A stretch of DNA of 44,547 nt from Synechococcus sp. J7-Johnson (lineage in GTDB: Bacteria; Cyanobacteriota; Cyanobacteriia; PCC-6307; Cyanobiaceae), in NCBI RefSeq assembly GCF_024345795.1, contig NZ_JAGQBU010000022.1, forward strand, positions 1 to 44,547. Direction: 5' to 3'. The translations under genes and the position numbers were made by a program. Within the stretch, counting starts at the first letter, position 1; every line of letters starts with the position of its first letter. The notes below the pieces were generated by a model that ran no database searches, was not told the origin of the DNA, and was given only the letters and a program-made list of their open reading frames with translations. This document shows, piece by piece, positions 29,819 through 39,539 of this stretch.

Positions 29819-29844
29819 CCGTCCGACATCGGGCGGTTTTTTTT
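29819..29844 (+). terminator. Intrinsic terminator of tRNA-Arg
   Basis: A CCGTCC/GGGCGG stem (one G-T pair) with a 6-base loop and eight T residues, starting 9 bases after the tRNA. Confidence 0.92.
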
Positions 29845-29862
29845 GGTTTTTTCTCCTCCAGT

Positions 29863-29898
29863 GGCGTTGACTCTGGCGTTGACGCCCCGGGCGTTGAC
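29863..29898. repeat. Three direct repeats of GGCGTTGAC upstream of glyA
   Basis: Exact 9-base copies start at 29863, 29875 and 29890, 12 and 15 bases apart, within the non-coding gap between the tRNA terminator and glyA. They could be operator half-sites or overlapping -35-like TTGAC elements. I know of no described regulator for them. Confidence 0.7.
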
Positions 29899-30000
29899 CA
29901 GACCGCGCTCCCTCCAGCCATTTGGCCCTTGGCCAACCGGCCAGCTGCTGTGCGGGGATGATTTCTTACGATGGGAAGCTCGCGCCTTTCCGTCGACACC

Positions 30001-31290
30001 ATGGTGGAAACCACCGGTACGCCCCTGAACCAGTCCCTGGCGGCCGGTGATCCCGCCATCGCCGCCCTGATCGGCCGAGAGCTGGAGCGTCAGCAGACCC
30101 ATCTGGAGCTGATCGCCAGCGAGAATTTCACCTCCCGGGCCGTGATGGAGGCCCAGGGATCTGTGCTCACAAATAAGTACGCCGAAGGCTTGCCACACAA
30201 GCGCTACTACGGCGGCTGTGAGCATGTCGACGCGATCGAGGAGCTGGCGATCGCCCGGGCCCGCCAGCTGTTCGGGGCCGCCTGGGCAAACGTGCAGCCC
30301 CACAGTGGCGCCCAGGCCAACTTCGCGGTGTTCCTGGCCCTGCTCCAGCCCGGCGACACGATCCTGGGCATGGATCTGTCCCATGGCGGTCACCTCACCC
30401 ATGGTTCGCCCGTGAATGTCTCGGGCAAGTGGTTCAAGGCCGTCCATTACGGCGTCGATCCCCACACCCACCGGCTCGACTACGACGCCATCCGGGCCCT
30501 GGCCGAGCAGCACCGCCCCAGGCTGATCATCTGTGGCTACTCGGCTTACCCCCGCACGATCGACTTCGCTGCCTTCCGCTCGATCGCCGATTCCGTCGAC
30601 GCCTTCCTGCTGGCTGACATGGCCCACATCGCCGGCCTGGTGGCGACAGGTGCCCACCCCAGCCCCATTCCCCATTGCCATGTGGTCACCACCACCACCC
30701 ACAAGACCCTGCGTGGGCCCCGCGGCGGACTGATCCTCTGCAATGACGCCGAGTTCGGCAAGCGCTTCGACAAGGCCGTCTTCCCCGGCAGCCAGGGCGG
30801 CCCCCTGGAACATGTGGTGGCGGCCAAGGCCGTGGCTTTCGGCGAGGCCCTGCAGCCCTCCTTCCGGGCCTACAGCCAGCAGGTGATCCGCAATGCCCAG
30901 GCCATGGCCGCGCGGATCCAGGAACGGGGCATCGCCGTCGTTTCCGGTGGTACCGACAACCACCTGGTGCTGCTCGATCTGCGCTCGATCGGACTCACCG
31001 GCAAGGTGGCTGACCTGCTGGTGAGCGAGGTCAACATCACGGCCAACAAGAACACCGTGCCCTTCGATCCTGAATCGCCCTTCGTCACCAGTGGTCTGCG
31101 CCTCGGCACCGCTGCCCTCACCACCCGTGGCTTCGATGCCGACGACTTCGCCGAGGTGGCCGATGTGATCGCCGACCGGCTGCTTCATCCCGAGGACAGC
31201 GTCATCGAGCTGCGCTGCCGCGAGCGCGTTCGCGCCCTATGTGAGCGCCATCCGCTTTACGGCCCGAGCCGCATTCCCCAGCCGGCCTGA
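30001..31290 (+). CDS. glyA: Serine hydroxymethyltransferase
   Basis: A 429-residue PLP enzyme interconverting serine and glycine and supplying one-carbon units to folate; in cyanobacteria it also serves photorespiratory glycine. Motifs are [40 protein letters not shown], the PLP lysine in [16 protein letters not shown], and [11 protein letters not shown]. The ATG at 30001 is chosen; the frame is open to 29971. The upstream gap holds three 9-base direct repeats and a weak TACGAT -10-like box at 29967-29972. No glycine riboswitch is apparent. Confidence 0.97.
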   Translation: MVETTGTPLNQSLAAGDPAIAALIGRELERQQTHLELIASENFTSRAVMEAQGSVLTNKYAEGLPHKRYYGGCEHVDAIEELAIARARQLFGAAWANVQPHSGAQANFAVFLALLQPGDTILGMDLSHGGHLTHGSPVNVSGKWFKAVHYGVDPHTHRLDYDAIRALAEQHRPRLIICGYSAYPRTIDFAAFRSIADSVDAFLLADMAHIAGLVATGAHPSPIPHCHVVTTTTHKTLRGPRGGLILCNDAEFGKRFDKAVFPGSQGGPLEHVVAAKAVAFGEALQPSFRAYSQQVIRNAQAMAARIQERGIAVVSGGTDNHLVLLDLRSIGLTGKVADLLVSEVNITANKNTVPFDPESPFVTSGLRLGTAALTTRGFDADDFAEVADVIADRLLHPEDSVIELRCRERVRALCERHPLYGPSRIPQPA

Positions 31291-31433
31291 CCCTGACTGC
31301 CTAAGCTTTGCCCTCGGTGCGGTCCCTGCATGGCTCCCCCCGCGACGTTGCCGCCAGCGTTGCCCCGCCCCGGGCCGTGGTTCGTTAGCCGGTCGTTTCC
31401 ACTCCCAGGTGACTCCATGCTTGCCCGTTGCTC

Positions 31434-32579
31434 GTGAGCGTGGCCGCCAGTCCGCTCGCCGCGGCCCTCTTCACCTTGCTGATCGCGGCGCTGTTAACGG
31501 CTCTGGTCGTGCCGCTGGTTCGCCGGATGGGGCTTCACTATGGCCTCTTCGATGCCCCTGATCCGCGTAAGCAGCACGACGTGCCGATGGTGCGGCTGGG
31601 CGGGATCGGCATGGTGGCGGGGTTTTCCCTGGCTCTGGCGATCACCTGGGCCCTGGGGGGCTTCGGCAACCTGGCTCAGGACCGGGACCAGCTGATCTGG
31701 ACCACCCTGGCCGGTGCGCTCTGTTACTTCGTGATCGGCCTGGCCGATGATCTCTTCGCCCTGCCGCCCCTGCCGCGCCTCGCCGGCCAGGTGGCCGTGG
31801 CGGTGGTGGTCTGGGGCGAGGGGGTGCGCATTGGAGCGATCGATCTGCCTCTGGGATGGTTCGGTCTGCCGTCGCTGGCCTTTCCTTTGCCAGACAGCCT
31901 CAGCCTGCTGGCCACGGTGATCTGGCTGGTGGGCATCACCAATGCCATCAACTGGATCGATGGCCTTGACGGGCTTGCCGCCGGCGTGGGAGGCATCGCG
32001 GCGGTGGGGCTGCTCTCGGTGAGCTTCAGCCTGCAGCAGAGCGCAGCAGGGCTGCTTGCGGCCGCCCTGGCCGGCGCCTGCCTTGGCTTCCTGCGCCATA
32101 ATTTCAACCCCGCCCGCATTTTCATGGGCGATGGCGGCTCCTATTTCCTGGGTTTTGCCCTGGCGGCGATCAGCATCGTCGGCCCGGCCAAAGGGCTCAC
32201 CACCGTCAGCCTGCTTTTCCCCCTGCTGATCCTCTCCCTGCCTCTGGCCGACATGTCGGCGGTGATCATGGGCCGGCTCAGTGAGGGGCACTCCCCCTTT
32301 TATCCCGACCGCCGCCATCTCCACCACCGGCTGCTGCGGGCCGGCTTCAGCCATCGCCGCACAGTGGTGCTCATCTACGCCTTCACCCAGTGGCTGGCGG
32401 CACTGGCCCTGGTGGCGGCCAATGTGCAGCTGCGCTTCCTCTGGCTCGCGCTGGCCACCGCGGTGCTGATCGGCGCTGTGCTGGGATCCCGGCGCCAGCG
32501 CCGGTTATCGGGGGATTCCACAACCACCAATTCCTCCCCATCCTTCCCCTGTGATGCCGGCCGTGACCCGAAGCTCTGA
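31434..32579 (+). CDS. MraY/WecA family undecaprenyl-phosphate sugar-1-phosphate transferase
   Basis: About 381 residues with ten or so membrane helices. Catalytic motifs of the family are visible: [35 protein letters not shown] (the DD pair), [30 protein letters not shown] and the C-terminal [15 protein letters not shown], which marks the WecA/TagO branch. It should attach GlcNAc-1-phosphate (or a similar sugar) to undecaprenyl phosphate, starting an envelope glycan. The likely start is the GTG at 31434; a TTG at 31428 is possible. A tiny 6-codon ORF starting at 31417 ends on TGA overlapping this GTG. The 3' end overlaps cinA. Confidence 0.88.
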   Translation: MSVAASPLAAALFTLLIAALLTALVVPLVRRMGLHYGLFDAPDPRKQHDVPMVRLGGIGMVAGFSLALAITWALGGFGNLAQDRDQLIWTTLAGALCYFVIGLADDLFALPPLPRLAGQVAVAVVVWGEGVRIGAIDLPLGWFGLPSLAFPLPDSLSLLATVIWLVGITNAINWIDGLDGLAAGVGGIAAVGLLSVSFSLQQSAAGLLAAALAGACLGFLRHNFNPARIFMGDGGSYFLGFALAAISIVGPAKGLTTVSLLFPLLILSLPLADMSAVIMGRLSEGHSPFYPDRRHLHHRLLRAGFSHRRTVVLIYAFTQWLAALALVAANVQLRFLWLALATAVLIGAVLGSRRQRRLSGDSTTTNSSPSFPCDAGRDPKL

Positions 32580-33870
32580 GAGCGGGCCCAGCGGCGGCAC
32601 CGAAATCCTCTGCATCGGCACGGAGCTGCTGCTGGGCAACATCCTCAACGGCAACGCCCGCTGGCTGGCGGAGCAGCTGGCGGGCCTGGGGCTACGCCAT
32701 TACCGCCAGTCCGTGGTGGGGGACAACCGGGATCGCCTGATCGCCATGGTGCAGGAGGCCTCCAGGCGTTGCCGGGTGCTGATCTGCACAGGTGGTCTCG
32801 GCCCCACGCCCGATGACCTCACCACCGAGGCGCTGGCCGCTGCCTTCGCCACCCCGCTCGAGGAGCGGCCCGAAGTGTGGCGCGATATCCAGGCCAAGTT
32901 CGCGGCCCTGGGCCGCACCCCGTCGCCGAGCAACCTCAAGCAGGCCCTGCTGCCGGTGGGGGCCGAAATGTTGCCCAACCCGCTGGGCACGGCCCCCGGC
33001 ATGATCTGGACCCCCAGGCCCGGCTTCACCCTGCTCACCTTTCCCGGAGTGCCCTCCGAGCTTCGGGCGATGTGGGCAGCAACCGCGGCGCCCTGGCTGC
33101 GCGGACATGGTTTTGTCGAGGGGGTGTTCGCCAGCCGGATCCTGCGCTTCTGGGGGGCGGGGGAGTCGCTCCTGGCGGAGCAGGTGGCCGACCTGCTGGA
33201 TCTGACGAATCCCACCGTGGCTCCCTACGCCGGCACGGGTGAGGTGAAGTTGCGGATCACGTCCCAGGGACCCACGCTCCAGCAGGCCGAGCTGCTCCTG
33301 GCCCCGGTGGAAGCCGAGCTGCGCCTTCGGCTGGGGTCCTGGTTCTACGGAGTCGACGACGACAGCCAGGCCTCCCTCTGCCTGGAGCTGCTGCGGCGGA
33401 GGGGGGAGTCGCTGGCCGTCGCGGAGTCGTGCACCGGCGGTGGGCTGGGCGCAGCCCTGACGGCGGTGGCCGGTGCTTCGGATGTGTTCCTCGGCGGTGT
33501 GATCGCCTACGCCAACTCCGTCAAGCAAGCGCTGCTGGGTGTCCCCGCCGCCATGCTCGAGGCCCACGGGGCGGTGAGTGATCCGGTGGCGATCGCCATG
33601 GCCGAAGGGGTGCGGCGGGTCACCGGCAGCACCTGGTCCTTGGCGCTCACGGGCGTCGCCGGCCCCGGTGGTGGCAGCCCCGGGAAGCCGGTGGGGCTGG
33701 TGCACATCGCCCTGGCGGGGCCCCGGGGCAACGCCAGTGAGGGTGTGCGTTTCGGCGCTGGCCGCAGCCGCGACTGGATCCAGACGGTCAGCGCCGGCGA
33801 GGCTCTCAACCGCCTGCGTCTGCGTCTGCTGGCCGAGACGCAGGCTGATCTCCAGATCCCTTCGCCTTAG
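32554..33870 (+). CDS. cinA: CinA family protein (nicotinamide-nucleotide amidase type)
   Basis: A 438-residue protein with two domains. The N-terminal MoCF-like domain has [19 protein letters not shown] and [17 protein letters not shown]. The C-terminal CinA/PncC amidase domain (from about residue 280) has the catalytic [13 protein letters not shown] and [18 protein letters not shown]. The family recycles pyridine nucleotides and was named for competence association. The first GTG ATG pair (32551/32554) overlaps the preceding transferase gene by about 26 bases, implying co-transcription. Confidence 0.93.
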   Translation: MPAVTRSSESGPSGGTEILCIGTELLLGNILNGNARWLAEQLAGLGLRHYRQSVVGDNRDRLIAMVQEASRRCRVLICTGGLGPTPDDLTTEALAAAFATPLEERPEVWRDIQAKFAALGRTPSPSNLKQALLPVGAEMLPNPLGTAPGMIWTPRPGFTLLTFPGVPSELRAMWAATAAPWLRGHGFVEGVFASRILRFWGAGESLLAEQVADLLDLTNPTVAPYAGTGEVKLRITSQGPTLQQAELLLAPVEAELRLRLGSWFYGVDDDSQASLCLELLRRRGESLAVAESCTGGGLGAALTAVAGASDVFLGGVIAYANSVKQALLGVPAAMLEAHGAVSDPVAIAMAEGVRRVTGSTWSLALTGVAGPGGGSPGKPVGLVHIALAGPRGNASEGVRFGAGRSRDWIQTVSAGEALNRLRLRLLAETQADLQIPSP

Positions 33871-33899
33871 GCTGATTTGTCTTGGGCCTGGAGGGCACG

Positions 33900-35375
33900 G
33901 TGAGCGCCGGCACGCTGTACGACAAGGTCTGGGACATGCACCGCGTGGCGGAGTTGCCCGGAGGGTCCACCCAGCTGTTCATCGGCCTGCACCTCATCCA
34001 TGAGGTGACCAGCCCACAGGCCTTCGCCGCCCTGAAGGAGCTGGGCCTGGGTGTGCGCCATCCCGAGCGCACTGTGGCCACGGTGGATCACATCGTGCCC
34101 ACCACCTCTCAGGTACGTCCCTTTGCCGATTCCCTCGCCGAGGAGATGCTCTCCACCCTGGAGGGCAACTGCGCCGAGCACGGCATCACCCTGCATGGCC
34201 TCGGCAGCGGCCGCCAGGGCATCGTCCATGTGATCGCGCCGGAGCTGGGTCTCAGCCAGCCGGGCATGACTGTCGCCTGCGGCGATTCACACACCTCCAC
34301 CCACGGCGCCTTCGGGGCGATCGCCTTCGGTATCGGCACCAGCCAGGTGCGCGATGTGCTCGCCAGCCAGAGCCTGGCGATGAACAAGCTCAAGGTGCGG
34401 CGGATCCTGGTGGAGGGCCGCCTGCAGCCGGGCGTGTTCGCCAAGGATCTGATCCTCCACGTGATCCGCAGCCTGGGGGTGAAGGGTGGTGTGGGCTACG
34501 CCTATGAATTCGCAGGATCCTGCATCGACGCCCTCTCGATGGAGGAGCGCATGACCCTGTGCAACATGGCGATCGAGGGGGGTGCACGCTGCGGCTACGT
34601 CAATCCCGACGCCACCACCTTCGCTTATATCAAAGGTCGGCCCTTCGCACCTGAGGGGATGGCCTGGGACCAGGCTGTGTCCTGGTGGAGCTCCCTCGCC
34701 AGCGGGCCGGACGCCGTGTTCGACGACGAAGTGCGCTTCGACGCCGGCACGATCGCCCCCACCGTCACCTGGGGGATCACCCCGGGGCAGGGGATCGGGG
34801 TCGATGAAACGGTGCCCACCCCTGAGCAGATGGCCGCCGAGGAGCGCCCGATTGCCGAGGAGGCCTACCGCTACATGGACCTGGCCCCGGGCACACCGAT
34901 TCTCGGTCTGCCTGTGGATGTCTGTTTCATCGGCAGTTGCACCAATGGCCGCCTCAGTGACCTGCGGGCGGCTGCGGCAGTGGCCCGTGGCCGCCAGGTG
35001 GCTGCGGGGATCAAGGCATTCGTGGTGCCTGGCTCCGAGCAGGTGGCCGCCCTGGCCCGGGCCGAGGGGCTTGACCGGCTGTTTCAGGAGGCGGGCTTCG
35101 AATGGCGTGAACCCGGTTGCTCGATGTGCCTGGCGATGAATCCGGATCGGCTTGAGGGCCGCCAGATCAGCGCCAGCTCCAGTAACCGCAATTTCAAGGG
35201 TCGCCAGGGCTCCGCCTCAGGCCGAACTCTGTTGATGAGCCCGGCAATGGTGGCTGCGGCGGCTGTCACCGGCCATGTGAGTGATGTGCGCGAACTGCTG
35301 GAGAACCTATGCGTATTCGCCTCTGCTCCTGCCGAAACCAGGCCCGTGGCGATGTCACCTTCCCTGCTGCCATGA
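33900..35375 (+). CDS. leuC: 3-isopropylmalate dehydratase large subunit
   Basis: About 491 residues. With LeuD it isomerises 2- to 3-isopropylmalate in leucine synthesis. The [4Fe-4S] cluster cysteines are in [14 protein letters not shown] and [33 protein letters not shown] is the aconitase-family signature. The GTG at 33900 ([16 protein letters not shown]) is the likely start, and the upstream TTG at 33882 is less so. Its stop TGA overlaps the leuD ATG (ATGA), so the two subunits are translationally coupled. Confidence 0.96.
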   Translation: MSAGTLYDKVWDMHRVAELPGGSTQLFIGLHLIHEVTSPQAFAALKELGLGVRHPERTVATVDHIVPTTSQVRPFADSLAEEMLSTLEGNCAEHGITLHGLGSGRQGIVHVIAPELGLSQPGMTVACGDSHTSTHGAFGAIAFGIGTSQVRDVLASQSLAMNKLKVRRILVEGRLQPGVFAKDLILHVIRSLGVKGGVGYAYEFAGSCIDALSMEERMTLCNMAIEGGARCGYVNPDATTFAYIKGRPFAPEGMAWDQAVSWWSSLASGPDAVFDDEVRFDAGTIAPTVTWGITPGQGIGVDETVPTPEQMAAEERPIAEEAYRYMDLAPGTPILGLPVDVCFIGSCTNGRLSDLRAAAAVARGRQVAAGIKAFVVPGSEQVAALARAEGLDRLFQEAGFEWREPGCSMCLAMNPDRLEGRQISASSSNRNFKGRQGSASGRTLLMSPAMVAAAAVTGHVSDVRELLENLCVFASAPAETRPVAMSPSLLP

Positions 35376-36016
35376 GCGACTCCCCCTTCCCTTTCGGCCC
35401 GATCCCCGTTCTTCAGGGCCGCGTCGTTGTTGTCAGCGGCGATGACATCGACACCGACCGGATCATCCCGGCCCGCTATCTCAAGTGCGTCACCTTCGAG
35501 GGGCTTGCCCAGGGGGCGTTTGCCGATGACCGCCTCGAGCTGGAGGGCTCCCACCCGTTCGATCGCCCCGAGCATCAAGGGGCCAGCATCCTGGTGGTGA
35601 ACCGCAACTTCGGCTGCGGCTCCAGCCGGGAGCATGCTCCCCAGGCTCTGATGCGCTGGGGGATCCGTGCCGTGGTGGGGGAGAGTTTTGCCGAGATCTT
35701 CTTCGGCAACTGCCTGGCTCTGGGGATCCCCTGCCTCAGCGGTGATCACGCCACGATCCTGGCGCTGCAGCAGGCGGCCCTCTGCGAGCCGGATAGCCAC
35801 TTCAGTCTGGATCTGGCCACGGCGGAGATCCATAGCCAGTCCCCTGGCGCTGCCGCCGAGTCAACCCAGCGGTGGAGCCTGGAGCTGGCGGCCGGCCCCC
35901 GGCAGATGTTGCTCAGTGGCCAGTGGAATGCCACTGGCCAGCTGCTGTCCCACGATGAGGAGCTGCTCCGGACGGCGGCACGCTTGCCCTACATGGCCAG
36001 TTTCACCTCGGTCTGA
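35372..36016 (+). CDS. leuD: 3-isopropylmalate dehydratase small subunit
   Basis: A 214-residue swivel-domain partner of LeuC. Motifs are [16 protein letters not shown] and [18 protein letters not shown], the substrate-contact loop, followed by [16 protein letters not shown]. The ATG at 35372 overlaps the leuC stop. The gene ends 3 bases from the convergent LptD-like gene, with no visible terminator between. Confidence 0.96.
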   Translation: MSDSPFPFGPIPVLQGRVVVVSGDDIDTDRIIPARYLKCVTFEGLAQGAFADDRLELEGSHPFDRPEHQGASILVVNRNFGCGSSREHAPQALMRWGIRAVVGESFAEIFFGNCLALGIPCLSGDHATILALQQAALCEPDSHFSLDLATAEIHSQSPGAAAESTQRWSLELAAGPRQMLLSGQWNATGQLLSHDEELLRTAARLPYMASFTSV

Positions 36017-36019
36017 GGT

Positions 36020-39000
36020 TCAGAACGGGTTCCGGCCTGCTCCGCCACCAGCGCCACTGAGCTCGGGACGGTAGGGGGCGAACGGCACTCCTGTCCCCTT
36101 GAAGCCGAAGTCGTTCAGGCGGATCCGCACCCCGCCGATGCCCTCGTAGGGGCTGTAGAAAACGCTGAAGGCGTAGGCACGGCGCTGCCAGCGCAGTTCC
36201 ACGTAGGACCCGGTCAATTCTCCGTAGTTCGGCGAGGCGGGGTCCACGTTGACGCCGATCCCCCCGTTGAACAGCAGCGGACCGACGATCTGCTGGGTGA
36301 GCCCGATCCCGACCGTGCCCAGATCGACCGCCGCGTCGAAACCGAAGGGGCTGAGGCCATTGCGCAGGGTGATGCCGCCGGTGACCGTCAGCTGGGTGAA
36401 ATCGAAGTAGCGCTTGTTGAAGTGCCCCAGGGTGAGGGTGGGACCACCGGAGATCGAGAAGGTGTTCTGGTAGCTGCCGTCGCCGAAATAGGCCACGTTT
36501 CCAGAAAGATTCGTGTTCAGGGTCAGGCCAGGCACGAGCGGCTCGGGGGAGTAGCGCAGGGCCCCATCCGGCCTGGAGGGGAGGGCCCGGCCCCGCCAGA
36601 GCTCCAGGGAGCTGTTGAGTGATCCCACCGCGTTGGCTCGCCAGAGCTGGGCAAGATTCCTGGATTCCTCTCCATTGCTGAGGAATTCGTTGCTCTGGTA
36701 GTTACCCAGGCCCACCCGCCAGAAGTAGCGGTTGGTGAGCCTGCCCCAGTTCGGCAGGGTTTCTTCTTTCTCCAGGGAGGCGCCATAGGCCGAATAGATG
36801 TCCTGCTCGCCGAGGGATCCATTCCAGATCCTGAAGCGGTAGGCCCCGAACAGACGGGCCGTGGTGGAGCCCACCAGGGGGAGGTTGATGTTGCGATCCA
36901 GCTGGCCCCAGCTGCGGGTGCCGTTGGCGATGTTCTCGGGATTGAAGGTGGAGATGTCGAGATTCAAGCTGGTGTCGAACCCCAGCAGTGGCGTCTTCAG
37001 CCGGGCTTCCAGGCCGAAAAGGTCGCCCAGGGTGTTGTCCTGGCTCACCGAGGGGCCGCCAGCCTGGCCGCCTGGGATGGGATAGCTGTCGGTGGTGCCC
37101 TGGTAGGCGCGCTCGAGCATGAACTGGGGCTCCAGTTCCAGGGTTCCCTTCTCGCCGATCCGGATCGGCCGCAGGCGCCGGCCCACGTAGAAGCCGTCCC
37201 GGTCTTCCTGATCCACGCCCAGCACCCAGCGGTTCTCCACCTCCTGTTGCTTGCGGATGCGCGTGCGCGAGGTCACGGGAATGGCGAGGCGGTCTTCCAG
37301 AATCAGCCGGTTGCGCCTGGAGGTGATCAGCAGATCGCCGTTGGCGTCCTGGCTGACCACCACCTGATCCGCATCCATCCACGACTGGGCCGGCGTGAAG
37401 GGATCGTTGCTGAAGCTGGCACGGTCGCTGCGCCAGCCGTTGGCCGTCAGCACGATCCTCGCCGCCTGGTAGCGCAGATGGGTGAGGGTGCCCTGCACAG
37501 CCTGGCGGTTCCTCTCCGAGCGAAGTCGCCTCACCTGGGGCGGCCGGGACGGTCCGAAGTCACTGTCCTGATCGGTGGCCACGTCATCGTTGCCACCCGC
37601 CTGACGACGGCGTTCGATCACCAGCCCTTCCCGTTGTCTCACTCCAGAGATGCGCTGCTCGATCGCGGCGGCGGCGGCGGCGCGCTGACGCTCCTGCTCG
37701 CGCATGGCGCGGAACGACGCTGTCCACCCGCTCGGGGCGCTCTGGGCACCATCAGGGCTGCTGCCTGACGTAGATGGGTCTGGCGCCGGCACCGGTGCCT
37801 CGCCGCCCATGGCCACCTGCTCGAGGGCCTCCGGCAGGGAGCGGGGGCGATCTGGTGGCTCCGTTCCACGGTTGGGGCAGCCCTTGGCCGGCCGCAGATT
37901 GGCCTGAGGGTCTTCCTGCGGCGCTGGATCGCTGCCGAAGCGGTAACGCAGGCCCAGCAGGTAGGCGTTGCTGCCCTCCCTGACGCCGTTGTAGGTGCCG
38001 AAGGCGCCGGAGCGATGGTGAATCCGTCCCACCATCGACCATTGGGGCGAGAAGGATCCTTCGATCTCGAAGCCCAGATAGTTGAGGAAACGGGCCGACT
38101 TCTCCCGGTAAGTGTTCTCGTAGTTGCTGAGGTTGGTGTTGAGGCTCACCCCCTGTACGAAGCCCAGGCTCAGCCAGGGTTGGAGCCAGGCCCGCAGCCC
38201 GATCCCGCCGGTGAACTCGCCGAAGGTCTGGGCGGAGGTGGAGAGGTTGGCCACCTCGGAGGCCGTGAAGGGTGCGATGTAGCGCCCGCCCTTCTGGGCT
38301 GAGGCCCAGTGCCCGAGCGCATTGAAGTCCAGCTCCAGGGCGAAGGGGCCGGCCTTGATCAATCGCTTCTGGAGGCCAGCGCCCAGCACCCGCTCCGGCC
38401 GGAACACACCCTGGCCTAAGAAAGTCTGGCCGAAATCGGAGTGGAACATCTGCCCGCCCCAGAGGGTGGCGCTCCAGGGGTGGGGGTGCCAGTCGGGAAT
38501 CTCGGGCAGCAGTGTCGGGCAGGCGATCGGCTGGGGCTCGGGGAGCGGCAGGGAGGGGGCCTGCTCAACGTCGAGATCCTCCAGGCTGGTTTCGAGATCG
38601 AGAACTCCGTAGACGTCCTCCATCTCCCCCTCTCCTTCGATCAGGCCGTAGCGGAGCATGCTGCCCTGCACGTACTGCTGGCCACGCCAGAAGCGCACGC
38701 TGCCCGTGGCGTAAAGGGTGCGGGTGATGGTGTCGTACTCGAGGCGATCCGCCATCAGCCGGCCGCCGGCCAGCACGGCCCTGGCATTGCCGCTGGCCAC
38801 GTAGCGGTTGATCACCAGGTCGAACCCCTGTTGATCAGCGCTGATCTCCAGTTCCTTGGGAGGGGTTTTGACGGGAGGCTCTGAGGCGGCTGTTCCACTT
38901 GCTTCTGCGGGCACAGCTGGTTCAGCAGCTGCCGGTTCAGCCGGACTTGCGATCGGTGCGGTCTGGGGTTCGGCTTTGCTTGGTTCGCTGCTGGGTTCGC

Positions 39001-39220
39001 TTGCATTACCTTCAGCGCTGGCGCCGCCTGATCCCACTGGGAAACTGCTTGACTGCCCCCCAGGGACAAGCGTGTCGGCTTCGCTGACATCGGCTCCGCT
39101 CAGGAGTGCCGGTGGGGAATCTGAGTCCAGGGTCTGGGCCCGGCTCACCGCCGGTGTCGCCAGAGTTGCCGCACCCACCAGTCCGATGGTCCACCGGATA
39201 AGCGTTGCTGAGGGCACCAC
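36020..39220 (-). CDS. DUF3769 family outer-membrane protein, LptD-like
   Basis: A 1066-residue protein. A signal peptide (residues 1 to about 28, ending VSRAQT) is followed by a Ser/Ala/Glu/Pro-rich linker to about 125, then an OstA/LptA-like beta-jellyroll stretch (YVASGNARAVLAGGRLMADR, TLYATGSVRFWRGQQYVQGS). A long beta-barrel region with alternating aromatic residues closes at a terminal phenylalanine (GRNPF), as in outer-membrane barrels. DUF3769 proteins are regarded as the cyanobacterial LptD, inserting lipopolysaccharide into the outer leaflet. A second low-complexity segment (about residues 430-560, with an alanine run) separates parts of the barrel. The ATG at 39220 is supported by the signal peptide. 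Confidence 0.86.
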   Translation of the reverse strand: MVPSATLIRWTIGLVGAATLATPAVSRAQTLDSDSPPALLSGADVSEADTLVPGGQSSSFPVGSGGASAEGNASEPSSEPSKAEPQTAPIASPAEPAAAEPAVPAEASGTAASEPPVKTPPKELEISADQQGFDLVINRYVASGNARAVLAGGRLMADRLEYDTITRTLYATGSVRFWRGQQYVQGSMLRYGLIEGEGEMEDVYGVLDLETSLEDLDVEQAPSLPLPEPQPIACPTLLPEIPDWHPHPWSATLWGGQMFHSDFGQTFLGQGVFRPERVLGAGLQKRLIKAGPFALELDFNALGHWASAQKGGRYIAPFTASEVANLSTSAQTFGEFTGGIGLRAWLQPWLSLGFVQGVSLNTNLSNYENTYREKSARFLNYLGFEIEGSFSPQWSMVGRIHHRSGAFGTYNGVREGSNAYLLGLRYRFGSDPAPQEDPQANLRPAKGCPNRGTEPPDRPRSLPEALEQVAMGGEAPVPAPDPSTSGSSPDGAQSAPSGWTASFRAMREQERQRAAAAAAIEQRISGVRQREGLVIERRRQAGGNDDVATDQDSDFGPSRPPQVRRLRSERNRQAVQGTLTHLRYQAARIVLTANGWRSDRASFSNDPFTPAQSWMDADQVVVSQDANGDLLITSRRNRLILEDRLAIPVTSRTRIRKQQEVENRWVLGVDQEDRDGFYVGRRLRPIRIGEKGTLELEPQFMLERAYQGTTDSYPIPGGQAGGPSVSQDNTLGDLFGLEARLKTPLLGFDTSLNLDISTFNPENIANGTRSWGQLDRNINLPLVGSTTARLFGAYRFRIWNGSLGEQDIYSAYGASLEKEETLPNWGRLTNRYFWRVGLGNYQSNEFLSNGEESRNLAQLWRANAVGSLNSSLELWRGRALPSRPDGALRYSPEPLVPGLTLNTNLSGNVAYFGDGSYQNTFSISGGPTLTLGHFNKRYFDFTQLTVTGGITLRNGLSPFGFDAAVDLGTVGIGLTQQIVGPLLFNGGIGVNVDPASPNYGELTGSYVELRWQRRAYAFSVFYSPYEGIGGVRIRLNDFGFKGTGVPFAPYRPELSGAGGGAGRNPF

Positions 39221-39318
39221 ATCTCCAGGACCGCGGCCGATCCTGCCATGCCCCTGTTGATGCTGGTGCTCGGCTCAGGTGGGTTGATGCAGTGACCCCA
39301 CCCTGAGCAGATGGCATT

Positions 39319-39438
39319 TCAGTCTTCGAGGTCCTTGCGGCTGGGGGTGCGGCTGGGATCGCTGGCCAGGAAGCCGAACACGAAGATGCCGATGAAGAAG
39401 AAAACGACCGAATAAACGGAGATCTTGAGGGCGAGCAT
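39319..39438 (-). CDS. psbI: Photosystem II reaction centre protein I
   Basis: A 39-residue protein: [20 protein letters not shown], then [19 protein letters not shown]. This is the canonical PsbI sequence, with one membrane helix and a charged cytoplasmic tail. PsbI binds D1 early in photosystem II assembly. The gene stands alone, divergent from the mannosidase gene and 98 bases from the LptD-like gene. A tandem repeat lies in its upstream region. Confidence 0.98.
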   Translation of the reverse strand: MLALKISVYSVVFFFIGIFVFGFLASDPSRTPSRKDLED

Positions 39439-39453
39439 GGTTCCGTCCGGCGG

Positions 39454-39472
39454 GTGACAGGCAGTGACAGGC
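39454..39472. repeat. Tandem 9-base repeat in the psbI upstream region
   Basis: GTGACAGGC occurs twice, separated by one A, about 16-34 bases before the psbI start. It may lie in the 5' leader. The function is unknown and it could be chance. Confidence 0.6.
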
Positions 39473-39539
39473 GCCAGGTGGGGCCTGAACGACCCTGCGG
39501 CAGCCGCATCATCCTATGGGTCACTGATGGCCGGGATCG

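Noticed and set aside
37650-37690. GCG-rich run in the LptD-like gene
   Set aside because: It encodes an in-frame alanine stretch in a low-complexity linker. There is no sign of frameshift or phase variation.
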